The translations under genes were made by a program, and so were the position numbers. From contig CAAEOA010000186.1 of the NCBI GenBank assembly GCA_900757485.1, positions 1 to 14,967 of the forward strand: a stretch of 14,967 nt of DNA. Reading direction: 5' to 3'. Positions 1 to 6,919 of the stretch are shown here, one piece after another. The notes under the pieces are model-generated. The model was given only the letters and a program-made list of their open reading frames with translations. It did no database searches and had not been told where the DNA came from. How positions within the stretch are numbered: the first letter of the stretch is position 1; every line of letters begins with the position of its first letter. Origin of the DNA: Oscillospiraceae bacterium (GTDB lineage: Bacteria; Bacillota; Clostridia; Oscillospirales; Ruminococcaceae).

Positions 1-1
1 C

Positions 2-865
2 ATGCTGTCAGCCGTTATCTATATTCTGACTCCCTTCACCGCCATGCTGGTAGGTTTAAAAAAGCTGGTAACCGGATGGTTTCGGACAGAAAACAAAAAC
101 CCTTCGGTTACCGAAGAAGAACTGAAATATATTATTGAGGAAATCGAAGATGAGGGTGTACTGGAGGAACAGGAAAGCGAGCTGGTACAATCCGCGCTGG
201 ATTTCGATGAAATTACGGTGGGAGAAATACTGACTCCCCGCGTAGATGTGACCGCATTAAATATGAATGACAGCCCCGAAAAAATTTTATCGGTCTTTCA
301 AAACGACAGCCACTCACGACTGCCGGTATATGAAAAAAATATTGACAGTATCATCGGTATTTTAAACGCCCGTACCTTTTATAACGCTTATTTAAAAAAC
401 AAAAATCCAGACATCCGCACTTTAATTCAAGATACCGTTTTTGTTCCTCCTACCAAAAAGATCTCAGTTTTATTGAAGGAATTACAGCGAAAAAAATTAC
501 AGCTTGCTGTTGTTGTGGATCAATACGGCGGAACAATCGGAATTATCACAGTAGAGGATATTCTGGAAGAATTGGTTGGAGAGATTTGGGACGAAAACGA
601 AGATGCAGTGGAAGACATTCTCTTAGTAAGTGAAAATCAGTTTGAAGTAAACGGAGATATGAATGTTTATGATATGCTGGAAGAATTAGAGTTAGATTAT
701 CCGCAATTTAAAAGCAGCAGCAACTCTGTCAGCGGCTGGGCATTTGAAATGTTTGAGCATATTCCCGAAATCGGAGAAAGCTTTACTTATGAAAATTTAA
801 CAGTCACCGTGAAAGAACTGGAGGAGCAACGGATCACGAAGCTTTTGGTTACCGTTTTACCATAG
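2..865 (+). CDS. CorC/HlyC-family CBS-domain membrane protein, 3' part (5' truncated by window edge)
   Basis: This is the C-terminal 287 residues of a hemolysin C / CorC-type protein (CNNM-CBS-CorC architecture), a family tied to magnesium or cobalt transport or tolerance. The hydrophobic stretch at residues 1-27 looks like the last membrane helix of the CNNM (DUF21) domain, so the first ATG visible here is probably internal and the gene starts outside the window. A linker 'VTEEELKYIIEE' follows. A CBS pair runs over about residues 74-195, with the family hallmarks 'ILTPRVDV', 'SRLPVY', 'VVDQYGGTIGIITVEDILEELVGEI'-type residues. The CorC/HlyC C-terminal domain occupies about residues 208-287. 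It converges with the cytidylyltransferase gene 53 bp downstream and I see no hairpin terminator between them. The family call is firm; the transported ion, if any, cannot be read from the sequence. Confidence 0.9.
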   Translation: MLSAVIYILTPFTAMLVGLKKLVTGWFRTENKNPSVTEEELKYIIEEIEDEGVLEEQESELVQSALDFDEITVGEILTPRVDVTALNMNDSPEKILSVFQNDSHSRLPVYEKNIDSIIGILNARTFYNAYLKNKNPDIRTLIQDTVFVPPTKKISVLLKELQRKKLQLAVVVDQYGGTIGIITVEDILEELVGEIWDENEDAVEDILLVSENQFEVNGDMNVYDMLEELELDYPQFKSSSNSVSGWAFEMFEHIPEIGESFTYENLTVTVKELEEQRITKLLVTVLP

Positions 866-918
866 TCAGAAAGAGAAAAATGATTCCAGCATTTCGAGCC
901 AAACCGCCAATTTCATTT

Positions 919-1317
919 CTATTTTTCCGTCTTTTCCAAGTCCTGTTTAATTTGAGTTGTGGATATTTCAGGAGTACGTTCCAGATAGACGACCTCACAA
1001 AGTTCCTTCAAATAATCAAAATGGCCCTTCCAATCGTTTCCCATCACAAAAGTATCTACTCTGAATTCCTTGATATCGCTTTCTTTTTGCTCCCATCCGT
1101 CCTCCGGAATGACCAAATCCACATAGCGAATCGCCTCCAATAATTCTTTTCGGCGTTCATAAGAAAAATAGCATTCTTTGTGTTTTTCTTCTTGATTAAA
1201 GCGATCGGTTGACAAAGCGACAATTAAATAATCTCCCAGTTGTTTGGCACGCTTGAGCAAATTAATATGTCCGTAATGCAGTAAATCAAATGTTCCGTAT
1301 GTAATTACTTTCTTCAT
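919..1317 (-). CDS. tagD: glycerol-3-phosphate cytidylyltransferase-like protein (TagD family)
   Basis: This 132-residue protein is a complete small nucleotidyltransferase. Near the N-terminus it carries 'TYGTFDLLHYGH', which contains the HxGH nucleotide-binding motif, and near the C-terminus 'RTPEISTTQIK', the counterpart of the family RTxGISTT motif. The length matches TagD/GCT enzymes, which make CDP-glycerol from CTP and glycerol 3-phosphate for teichoic-acid type polymers. It has its own promoter upstream (1357-1385) and diverges from the serine-hydrolase lipoprotein gene. The ribosome site before the ATG is weak (GGGAAAA). No other teichoic-acid gene is adjacent, so it could instead serve another CDP-activated alcohol; the substrate is an inference from the family. 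Confidence 0.85.
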   Translation of the reverse strand: MKKVITYGTFDLLHYGHINLLKRAKQLGDYLIVALSTDRFNQEEKHKECYFSYERRKELLEAIRYVDLVIPEDGWEQKESDIKEFRVDTFVMGNDWKGHFDYLKELCEVVYLERTPEISTTQIKQDLEKTEK

Positions 1318-1356
1318 AATATTTTTTCCCAGCTCGTTTCTTTTATTATTGTTTTC

Positions 1357-1385
1357 ATTGTACTATATTCCTCCCGATTGTTCAA
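1357..1385 (-). promoter_or_regulatory. sigma-A promoter of tagD
   Basis: On the minus strand TTGAAC (1380-1385) is followed after exactly 17 bp by TACAAT (1357-1362). The predicted start of transcription is about 30 nt upstream of the tagD ATG. Seen in the sequence; activity is inferred. Confidence 0.55.
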
Positions 1386-1429
1386 GTAATAATCTGTTTT
1401 TTCGATTCATTTCGTCACCGTTTTGTAAT

Positions 1430-1458
1430 TTGACAAATATCAAGCTGCTGATTATAAT
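1430..1458 (+). promoter_or_regulatory. consensus sigma-A promoter of the serine-hydrolase lipoprotein
   Basis: TTGACA (1430-1435), a 17-bp spacer and TATAAT (1453-1458) match the sigma-A consensus at every position. It points at the ATG at 1507, which has GGAG (1495-1498) 8 nt before it. It lies back to back with the tagD promoter. A fully consensus promoter in front of a broken gene suggests that the break is recent, switchable, or a sequence error. Confidence 0.8.
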
Positions 1459-1506
1459 GAAAATTAATATCGTATATGCTTTTAATATCAAAACGGAGAA
1501 AAAATC

Positions 1507-2548
1507 ATGAAACAACTATCGGTTATCCTTTCGGTAATCATTTTTCTTTTATTCACCGGCTGTACGCCCGGCAAACCTACTCAGGGAGATGCAGACAACT
1601 CATCTGCCGCACAATCTCTTATTTTCTCTGTACTTCCGGAAAGCAGTCAGGAAATCAGCTCGGCTGGTTTGTCCTCGCGGGAACAATCTTCGGTTTATGC
1701 ATCTTCAGAAGAGGCGTCTTCGAAACAAACGCCGGTATCCTCTAACAGACAAGCGGATGTCACATCGGACAAGTTATCTACGGATGACGCTTTTAGCGCA
1801 GAAACAGACTTGATAAACCAACTAAAGCAGCTTTTGGTCGGGTACGGTGATAACATTGCCGTATATTACGAAGATCTGGAAACCGGGCGAAAAATTGAAT
1901 TTGATTCCAACCGGGTATTTCATCCTGCCAGTGTCATTAAAGTTCCGTATATGATGTATGTATATATATGAATTAGCAGAACAAGGAAAGGCAAATCTGA
2001 ACAGAACTTTTACCTATACTGAAAAAAACTTCCGGGAGGGCGCGGGAAAAATCGCTGAAATGCCTTACGGCAGTACTTTTTCGACAGAAAAACTGATTGA
2101 ATATTCCATTCGTTTCAGCGATAATATTGCTTTTTATATGCTCCGTGATGTCTATACTCCATCTAAATTTCAAAGTTATGCAAAGGAACTGGGCGTTTCG
2201 GTCGGCGCCAACGCAATGAACCGCATCACCGCCAGAGATTGTGCCATTTACTATCATCGTGTATATGATAAAGCAAAAGAAGGAAACGCCAACGCCAACA
2301 AGCTGCTTGGATTTATGAAAAAAACGAAGTATAACCAGCAGATTCAAAAAGGAGTACCCGATATTACTATCGCACATAAATACGGTTGGTGGAACGGCAA
2401 TTTTCATGATGCCGCTATTGTTTATGATAAACATCCGTATATGCTGATTATTTTTACTAACTGCGATCCGGAATCAGAACCGTCATTTGAAATTTTTAAA
2501 AGTGTAACAGAAGTCATCCAACTGCTGCACACCGCACAAGCCCGATAA
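1507..2548 (+). pseudogene. class A beta-lactamase-like serine hydrolase lipoprotein, split by a frameshift
   Basis: Two overlapping reading frames (1507-1971 and 1958-2548) together encode one protein of about 345 residues. The first half has a lipoprotein signal peptide with lipobox LFTGC (Cys19), a serine-rich linker (about residues 32-80) and the catalytic SxxK motif 'SVIK' (Ser142-Lys145). It stops nine codons after that Lys. The second frame continues the fold at once with 'YELAEQGK', then the SDN motif in 'RFSDNIAFYML' and the KTG-like 'KYG'. No obvious Glu166 equivalent is seen near 'TARDCAIYY', so a wall-peptide hydrolase or transpeptidase-like role fits better than a beta-lactamase; this is an inference. 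The break lies in G(TA)4TGAA at 1960-1972. The internal ATG at 1958 has no ribosome site and would give a product without the catalytic serine. It could be a true pseudogene, a slippery locus or a sequencing error. Confidence 0.85.
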
Positions 2549-2567
2549 GAGAAACCGACACAAATAT

Positions 2568-2597
2568 AAAGCCTCCGTTCAAGAGAACGGAGGCTTT
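2568..2597. terminator. bidirectional rho-independent terminator
   Basis: A perfect 13-bp stem AAAGCCTCCGTTC / GAACGGAGGCTTT surrounds the loop AAGA. A-rich and T-rich ends allow it to work on both strands. It serves the serine-hydrolase gene (+) and the degV-galU operon (-), which converge here. Confidence 0.85.
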
Positions 2598-2619
2598 GTG
2601 CTTAAATCTGAAATCATTT

Positions 2620-3468
2620 CTATTTGCGAATAAATAAAACGCCTAACGTGCCGGGACCGCAATGGTTTGAAATCGTGCAGCCCGCTTTGGTCTCCAATAT
2701 TTCCTCAAATTGACCGTATTGCTGTATCGCCTGCTTTGCAGCTTCGATTACCGCAGACGGACAATCGGTATGAGTGATAAAAATACGTTTATAATTGATA
2801 TCATCACGGCCTTGTAAACGATTGGTAACATATTCTCCGATACATTTTTCAATCGCACCGCGGTATTTTTTTCCGACATGCATTAGTCCGTTTTGCACCT
2901 CTATGCAAGGCTTCAGCTTGAGTAAATTTGCTCCCAAAGCGGCAACAGAAGAGCATCTGCCGCCCTTATGTAAATATTTCAACGTATCAATAACAAAGCT
3001 TGCCTCCACCTTGGGAACAACCTGCGTATCTAAATATTCTTTAATTTCCGCGCCGGACATTCCTTTCTCCGCCAAAGCGGCTGCCTCCAATGCCGAAAGT
3101 CCGCTTCCGGTTGAAAGATTCAAAGAATCCACCGGATAAACATTGCCGAGCTCTTCTGCTGCAATGCAGGCATTTTGGTAACAGCTGGAAAATCCGGTGC
3201 TGATATTGATATGAACAACTTCATATCCTTCTTCCACAAACGGCTTAAAAAATTCAAGATAATCAGCAACCGAGACCGCAGCAGTCGTTGTAACATTTCC
3301 GGTCTGATCCACATAATCGTAAATATCCTGCGGTGTAATCTCTACCCCGTCTTTTAAAGATTTGCCGTCTTTCACAATATAAAGAGGAGATACTGATATT
3401 TGATATTTTTCAAGCAATTCGGGAGATAAATCACATGTACTGTCAACGGTAATTTTTATTTTGCTCAT
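2620..3468 (-). CDS. DegV family fatty-acid-binding protein
   Basis: This 282-residue protein is a full-length DegV (FakB-type) protein. It begins with 'KITVDSTCDLSPELLEKY', the conserved strand and DST motif, continues with 'SVSPLYI', a 'TTTAAVSVADY' segment in the position of the usual TSQPS region, 'INISTGFSSCYQNA', and the helix-turn 'HKGGRCSS' typical of the second domain. FakB proteins bind a fatty acid and present it to the kinase FakA for phosphorylation and phospholipid synthesis. No fakA is in the window. It is last in the probable minus-strand run with galU (75 bp upstream) and ends at the shared terminator at 2568-2597. A purine-rich AAGGG lies about 12 nt before the ATG. Family firm; ligand inferred. 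Confidence 0.9.
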   Translation of the reverse strand: MSKIKITVDSTCDLSPELLEKYQISVSPLYIVKDGKSLKDGVEITPQDIYDYVDQTGNVTTTAAVSVADYLEFFKPFVEEGYEVVHINISTGFSSCYQNACIAAEELGNVYPVDSLNLSTGSGLSALEAAALAEKGMSGAEIKEYLDTQVVPKVEASFVIDTLKYLHKGGRCSSVAALGANLLKLKPCIEVQNGLMHVGKKYRGAIEKCIGEYVTNRLQGRDDINYKRIFITHTDCPSAVIEAAKQAIQQYGQFEEILETKAGCTISNHCGPGTLGVLFIRK

Positions 3469-3543
3469 TAATTATCCAATCCCTTCCCTGATGAAATGAA
3501 ATACATCCGCTGTTTGAAAAAAGTAAAAAGTATTCTGGATCAC

Positions 3544-4416
3544 TTATAAACTGTTTACAATAGATTTCAGATATGCCCGGAAATCCTCCCCGATCTCTTC
3601 GTGATTTAATCCAACCTCAACGATGGCCTGTAAAATCCCGAGTTTATTTCCCATATCATATCGCTTGCCGACAAAATCCACGCCTATCATGCCGCGAACC
3701 TGCGCCAGTTTTTTCATAGCATCGGTTAATTGGATTTCTCCTCCGGCGCCGGGTTTCGTATCCTCTAAAATAGCAAATATCTCAGGCGGCAGTACACATC
3801 TGCCCAAAATGGAATAAAGAGAAAAAACTTCTTCCGGCTTGGGCTTTTCCACCATATCGGAAATCCGGAACATATTATCCTGCAAATGCTCTGTTTTCAT
3901 GGAAGAATATTTTTGAATTGCCTCGAGGCTTACCTCTTTAATACCAACTACGCCAAGACCATACTTTTGATATGCTTCACATAATTGTCCGCAGGCAGGC
4001 TTGTCCCCAATGATGACATCATCACCGTATAAAACGGCAAACGGGTCATTGCCGACAAAAGTTTTCGCACAAAGAATAGCATGTCCTAAACCTTTAGTCT
4101 CCTTTTGCCGAATATAACTAATATTAGCGAGCTTGGAGATATTTACCAACTGCTCATATACCTCTGTTTTTCCGCTTGCAAGCAATCTGCTTTCCAATTC
4201 AGGAGAACGGTCAAAATGGTCTTCTACCGTCGTTTTTCCGCGGCTGGTAATAATTAAAATATCCTCTATACCGCTTTTTACAGCTTCCTCCACAATATAT
4301 TGAATTGCCGGTTTATCGACAATCGGCAACATTTCTTTTGGCATAGCTTTAGATGCAGGCAACACTCTGGTGCCCAATCCCGCTGCGGGAATGACTGCTT
4401 TTTTAATTTTTGTCAT
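3544..4416 (-). CDS. galU: UTP--glucose-1-phosphate uridylyltransferase
   Basis: This 290-residue protein is a full-length GalU/GtaB enzyme, which makes UDP-glucose from UTP and glucose 1-phosphate for glycolipids, polysaccharides and wall polymers. The N-terminus 'AVIPAAGLGTRVLPASKAMPKEMLPIVDKP' carries the nucleotide-binding GxGTR loop and the Lys of the active site (quoted here in part: 'AAGLGTR', 'MPKEMLP'). Further on are 'VLYGDDVIIGD', 'MVEKPKPEE', 'LGRCVLPPEIF' and 'GEIQLTDAM', all in the expected order. It lies 42 bp after the zinc-ribbon membrane gene and 75 bp before degV on the same strand, so co-transcription is likely. The ribosome site is a loose purine run (AGAGGAAAGAAGAG). Confidence 0.95.
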   Translation of the reverse strand: MTKIKKAVIPAAGLGTRVLPASKAMPKEMLPIVDKPAIQYIVEEAVKSGIEDILIITSRGKTTVEDHFDRSPELESRLLASGKTEVYEQLVNISKLANISYIRQKETKGLGHAILCAKTFVGNDPFAVLYGDDVIIGDKPACGQLCEAYQKYGLGVVGIKEVSLEAIQKYSSMKTEHLQDNMFRISDMVEKPKPEEVFSLYSILGRCVLPPEIFAILEDTKPGAGGEIQLTDAMKKLAQVRGMIGVDFVGKRYDMGNKLGILQAIVEVGLNHEEIGEDFRAYLKSIVNSL

Positions 4417-4458
4417 TTTCTTTTTTCTCTTCTTTCCTCTTATTTTATCATTTTATCA

Positions 4459-5466
4459 TCACAGCATAAAAAACAGTATTAAAAAGGTGGATAAAATCGA
4501 TAACGCCACTGTAACACAAAGAATGATTACAACACCTTTAATTGATACAGAACCGTTTTTTAACAACATTGAGTGATATTCAGGTGTTTCTCCGTACTGT
4601 TGCTTAATTTTACGGATATCCTTAAATACCTGATTCATATAAATACGATTGGTAAACATTCCCATGAAAACGCGCAGTCCGACGCTGATAAAACTAAATA
4701 CGGACGAAGCAAACAATAATGTATTGCTGTTAAAAACCGGCTGTGCATCCGGAGAATACATCTGCCGAAACGCATCGTAATAGGAGCATAATCCCGGAAC
4801 GGATATCAGTAAAGATGCAATAAACATTAAAATTCCCAACCAGTTAATTCGACGAAACAGCAAATAATACTGTTCTAATAAACAAGCCGCCCAATTCCAT
4901 GTATTGCTGTTTTTCTCCTGCATCTGTTTAAAACGGGGAATAAAATAATGAGAATTCTGCCCTAAATAGATAGCTAAATCTTTAACGGGAATTCCCTGTA
5001 TTTCTTCATCAGGGTTCAGTCCGCCGAATGGCGTGGTAAACGGATTATACGGAATACTGTGATATGGCTGTTCATTCTGTCCATAAGACTGCCACGGACC
5101 TGTTTGGCGATTCGCGCCGGTATTCTGATTTTGTTCATACTGCGCATCAATCTGCTTTTTTAACGGCGTACCGCAAACCTCACAGAACAGCCCGTCAGCC
5201 GGGTTCATCGTACCGCAGCGTGAACACCGTAATTCACCTCTGCCGTCTACCCTTTGGCGTTCTTTTTCAAACTGTTCCTTGTCACGCTCAGCCTTTGGCT
5301 TGTACGCCTGATCCGTGCCATGCTGTGCATGGTATACACATTCTTTCATTTCTTTAATACACTCACGATGATACGGTGCGCCGCAATCCGGACATACAAC
5401 AATGCTGTCATTGGGTTGAAAAGCCTTTCCGCACTTTGAACAACTCTCACCCTCAAAATTCGCCAT
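4459..5466 (-). CDS. RING-finger/zinc-ribbon membrane protein (Prok-RING plus DUF2628-like)
   Basis: This 335-residue protein has no recognised enzymatic role. Its N-terminus is a prokaryotic RING-like zinc site: Cys9, Cys12, Cys25, Cys28, His33, Cys36 and Cys43, around the typical 'VVCPDCGAPYHREC'. A charged helix follows and then a zinc ribbon (Cys81, Cys84, Cys95, Cys98). A Gln/Asn-rich linker (about 108-140) leads to a region resembling DUF2628 ('HYFIPRFKQMQ', 'NTWNWAACLLEQYYLLFRR') and three membrane helices at about 208-228, 249-271 and 311-334. It is probably anchored with the zinc domains in the cytoplasm. AGAGGTG lies about 10 nt before the ATG. It leads the run into galU and degV and may be transcribed from the promoter at 5692-5720. 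The link to envelope metabolism is only by position. Confidence 0.85.
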   Translation of the reverse strand: MANFEGESCSKCGKAFQPNDSIVVCPDCGAPYHRECIKEMKECVYHAQHGTDQAYKPKAERDKEQFEKERQRVDGRGELRCSRCGTMNPADGLFCEVCGTPLKKQIDAQYEQNQNTGANRQTGPWQSYGQNEQPYHSIPYNPFTTPFGGLNPDEEIQGIPVKDLAIYLGQNSHYFIPRFKQMQEKNSNTWNWAACLLEQYYLLFRRINWLGILMFIASLLISVPGLCSYYDAFRQMYSPDAQPVFNSNTLLFASSVFSFISVGLRVFMGMFTNRIYMNQVFKDIRKIKQQYGETPEYHSMLLKNGSVSIKGVVIILCVTVALSILSTFLILFFML

Positions 5467-5561
5467 AAATCATGCACACCTCTTTTTCTTTTATAAACAT
5501 ATCGTAATCTCTTATTTTCTCATCTATAATAACCACATTGCTGGTATTGGAGGTTATACTG

Positions 5562-5687
5562 ATGCAAGTAAAGCATGCCATATTCCATAAATTCCAAAGC
5601 GCAACGTGCTTTTTATTCAAACACATACTACTGGCGCAACGAAGTGAGCAGTGTTTCAATAAATTCAAAAGCGCAACGTGCTTTTGA
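5562..5687 (+). CDS. candidate 41-residue small protein within the intergenic repeat
   Basis: An ORF of 41 codons starts at an ATG with GGAGG (5549-5553) 8 nt upstream. A TATAAT at 5525-5530 could be its -10, but the matching -35 (TCGTAA) is poor. The peptide contains two near-copies of one segment, 'KFQSATCF' and 'KFKSATCF', because the DNA repeat spans 72 bp, a multiple of three. It is moderately basic and Cys/Phe-rich and has no clear membrane helix. It could be a real small protein, or an accidental ORF laid over a non-coding palindromic element; codon use gives no help at this length. It reads against the minus-strand promoter at 5692-5720. Confidence 0.3.
   Translation: MQVKHAIFHKFQSATCFLFKHILLAQRSEQCFNKFKSATCF
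5583..5685. repeat. two-copy 31-bp direct repeat with internal inverted repeat
   Basis: Copies at 5583-5613 and 5655-5685 match at 29 of 31 positions and share the core AAAGCGCAACGTGCTTTT. Between them, TTATTCAAACAC (5613-5624) and GTGTTTCAATAA (5651-5662) form a 12-bp inverted repeat with one mismatch. Its loop holds a third GCGCAACG. The whole unit can therefore fold into three successive hairpins on either strand. It may be a MITE/REP-like element or a structured RNA. I do not recognise it as a named family. Confidence 0.75.
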
Positions 5688-5694
5688 ATTTATT
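5658..5694. repeat. perfect 15-bp-arm palindrome
   Basis: AATAAATTCAAAAGC (5658-5672) and its exact reverse complement (5680-5694) flank the 7-nt loop GCAACGT. On neither strand is it followed by a U-tract, so it is not a typical terminator. Its right edge overlaps the -10 element of the minus-strand promoter at 5692-5697. Confidence 0.8.
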
Positions 5695-5720
5695 ATAACA
5701 TTACCGAAAAACAAATTCAA
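5692..5720 (-). promoter_or_regulatory. extended -10 sigma-A promoter reading into the repeat and the RING/zinc-ribbon gene
   Basis: On the minus strand TTGAAT (5715-5720) is followed by a 17-bp spacer and TATAAT (5692-5697), preceded by TG at the extended -10 position (TGTTATAAT). The predicted start, near 5685, would give a transcript that opens with the repeat hairpins. If it drives the RING/zinc-ribbon gene, the 5' leader is about 220 nt. It could also serve a stand-alone RNA. Confidence 0.6.
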
Positions 5721-5772
5721 CCGGAATAAAATATGTTTACAAATTGATAAATTAATATATATATTCGTATTG

Positions 5773-6606
5773 CTAAGATAATTCCTTGTCCTCAAACACT
5801 TTTATCTCTCCGACATCTACTTTGAGCTGATAACTCGCAAACTGCTCCGTTCCGACTTCTGCTGTTTGGCTTCCTCCAAATCCCCGATTTTTCTTGTTTT
5901 GTACCGTTAAAGCACCGATGTTGTATATATATTGAGCAGAGTATCCTCTTCCTTCCCGCGTTTTCAGATGCAGATCAATATTTCCGATATTCAAATCCGC
6001 CGAAAAGGAAGCATGTGTTTTCTCGGGCAAATTACTCAAATACGCAACAATGCCTCCGACATTGTTATGAATGATAATATCCTGAAGCTCAGATGTGCCG
6101 ATATCGTTAATCTCAATTTCCGCAATATCACCGTCAATAGACAGTGATTTCGTTTCTATTTCGTTAATCAATAGTTCTCCCGCTTGTATTTTTACATACA
6201 GCTCCGGAATTAAATTTTTCGGAATCTCCACAGTAATATTGCAGGCTTTATCCCGAATAAAACCGAAAAAATAACTCTTTCGTTTGGAGGCGAACTGAAG
6301 ATGCAGTGTTTTTTCATTCCGATCCGTTGTCATTTTCACTTTGTTATCCAAATAATCTTTTGTAGGATATTGACAGCGAACAACAATTTCCTCAGAATCT
6401 CCGGGTATTATTTGTACCTTTCCCAGCTCAATTGTCATCTCTATTCTTTCCACCCGATTAACCGCAACCGACCAATTTTCAACCGATGCATTGGTTGAAA
6501 CAACACTGTTCGATTTTTGGAACATTAACAAACTAACCGTTAATAAAAGCAATGTGCCGAAAATCAGCGAGAATACCACTACCAAAGCCTTTTTAAAAGA
6601 ACCCAA
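5773..6606 (-). CDS. membrane-anchored DUF4097-like protein
   Basis: The protein of about 277 residues has one N-terminal membrane helix ('ALVVVFSLIFGTLLLLTVSLL') and a long extracytoplasmic part made of alternating short beta strands ('IEMTIELGKVQIIPG', 'LHLQFASKR', 'LSIDGDIAEIEIND', 'GNIDLHL', 'KVDVGEIKVFED'). That pattern is typical of DUF4097-type beta-solenoid proteins often found near envelope stress genes; no enzymatic motif is seen. The longest ORF starts at an ATG at 6612, but GGAGGG (6613-6618) directly abuts that ATG. The TTG two codons on, at 6606, is 6 nt from it and is the better start. The gene is monocistronic, with its own promoter at 6668-6696, divergent from fbp. Function unknown. 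Confidence 0.7.
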   Translation of the reverse strand: MGSFKKALVVVFSLIFGTLLLLTVSLLMFQKSNSVVSTNASVENWSVAVNRVERIEMTIELGKVQIIPGDSEEIVVRCQYPTKDYLDNKVKMTTDRNEKTLHLQFASKRKSYFFGFIRDKACNITVEIPKNLIPELYVKIQAGELLINEIETKSLSIDGDIAEIEINDIGTSELQDIIIHNNVGGIVAYLSNLPEKTHASFSADLNIGNIDLHLKTREGRGYSAQYIYNIGALTVQNKKNRGFGGSQTAEVGTEQFASYQLKVDVGEIKVFEDKELS

Positions 6607-6667
6607 AGCCATCCCTCCATACTCTCACCGTTTTTTATCATCGCAACATACCCTTTGCTCTATTAGT

Positions 6668-6696
6668 ATTTTAACGGAAAACAATAAAAAAATCAA
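6668..6696 (-). promoter_or_regulatory. sigma-A promoter of the DUF4097-like gene
   Basis: On the minus strand TTGATT (6691-6696) is followed by a 17-bp spacer and TAAAAT (6668-6673). The predicted start lies about 50 nt upstream of the GGAGGG ribosome site. Confidence 0.55.
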
Positions 6697-6723
6697 CCTA
6701 TTATTATTTTATGCAGGTAGACT

Positions 6724-6752
6724 TTGACAAAATCAAAATTTCATGATACAAT
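6724..6752 (+). promoter_or_regulatory. near-consensus sigma-A promoter of fbp
   Basis: TTGACA (6724-6729), a 17-bp spacer and TACAAT (6747-6752) differ from consensus at one position. The predicted start, near 6759, leaves a leader of roughly 155-160 nt before the fbp start, long enough for post-initiation control. Confidence 0.75.
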
Positions 6753-6804
6753 ATTCACAAAACAGAACAGAAAAAAATTGTTAAAAATATAACCATTAGA
6801 ATAA

Positions 6805-6906
6805 CTGACAGATTTTTTAAAAACAATCTTTCTGTTAGCGGCTATGCCTACTCAACCGAAAGTATCATTACAATGAAAGGATTTTTTGTTACCGAACGAG
6901 TAACAA
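6805..6906 (+). promoter_or_regulatory. structured 5' leader of fbp with two hairpins
   Basis: The first hairpin pairs CTGACAGA (6805-6812) with TCTGTTAG (6831-6838), eight pairs including one G-U. The second is a perfect 7-bp stem, TTGTTAC (6886-6892) with GTAACAA (6900-6906) around CGAACGA, ending one nt before the AGGA ribosome site (6908-6911). The octamer AGGATTTT occurs on both sides of the second hairpin (6878-6885 and 6908-6915). I cannot assign it to a known riboswitch class. A roadblock or operator role is inference. Confidence 0.4.
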
Positions 6907-6919
6907 TAGGATTTTGCGA

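Larger units (their letters stand above)
5467..5772. other. 306-bp gene-poor interval
   Basis: This stretch lies between the DUF4097-like gene and the RING/zinc-ribbon gene. It holds the ribosome site of the latter (AGAGGTG), the candidate 41-codon ORF, the repeat and palindrome, and the minus-strand promoter. The remainder, 5721-5772, is AT-rich (runs of TATATA) with nothing I can name. I see no clear terminator for the upstream minus-strand gene. Confidence 0.7.
6613..6913. other. 301-bp divergent intergenic region
   Basis: It contains the two divergent sigma-A promoters and the fbp leader described separately. Between the two promoter cores (6697-6723) I see nothing further. No cre-like site or second gene is visible. 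Confidence 0.7.

Noticed and set aside
866..918. Terminator between the convergent CorC-type gene and tagD
   Set aside because: I looked for a GC-rich hairpin with a T-run in these 53 bp and found none.
1958..2548. Second half of the serine hydrolase as an independent gene
   Set aside because: Its ATG lies inside the first frame without a ribosome site and the product would lack the SxxK serine and signal peptide.
5453..5668. 71-codon minus-strand ORF overlapping the RING/zinc-ribbon gene start
   Set aside because: It overlaps the start of a well-supported gene in another frame, consists mostly of repeat sequence and contains that gene's ribosome site.
5583..5685. Two regularly spaced repeats as a mini CRISPR array
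   Set aside because: There are only two copies, the spacer itself is an inverted repeat sharing the core motif, and no cas gene is near.
5575..5781. 68-codon plus-strand ORF across the repeat
   Set aside because: Its ATG has no ribosome site, its apparent internal protein repeat (SINSKAQRAF twice) follows directly from the DNA repeat, and it runs into AT-rich sequence without family resemblance.
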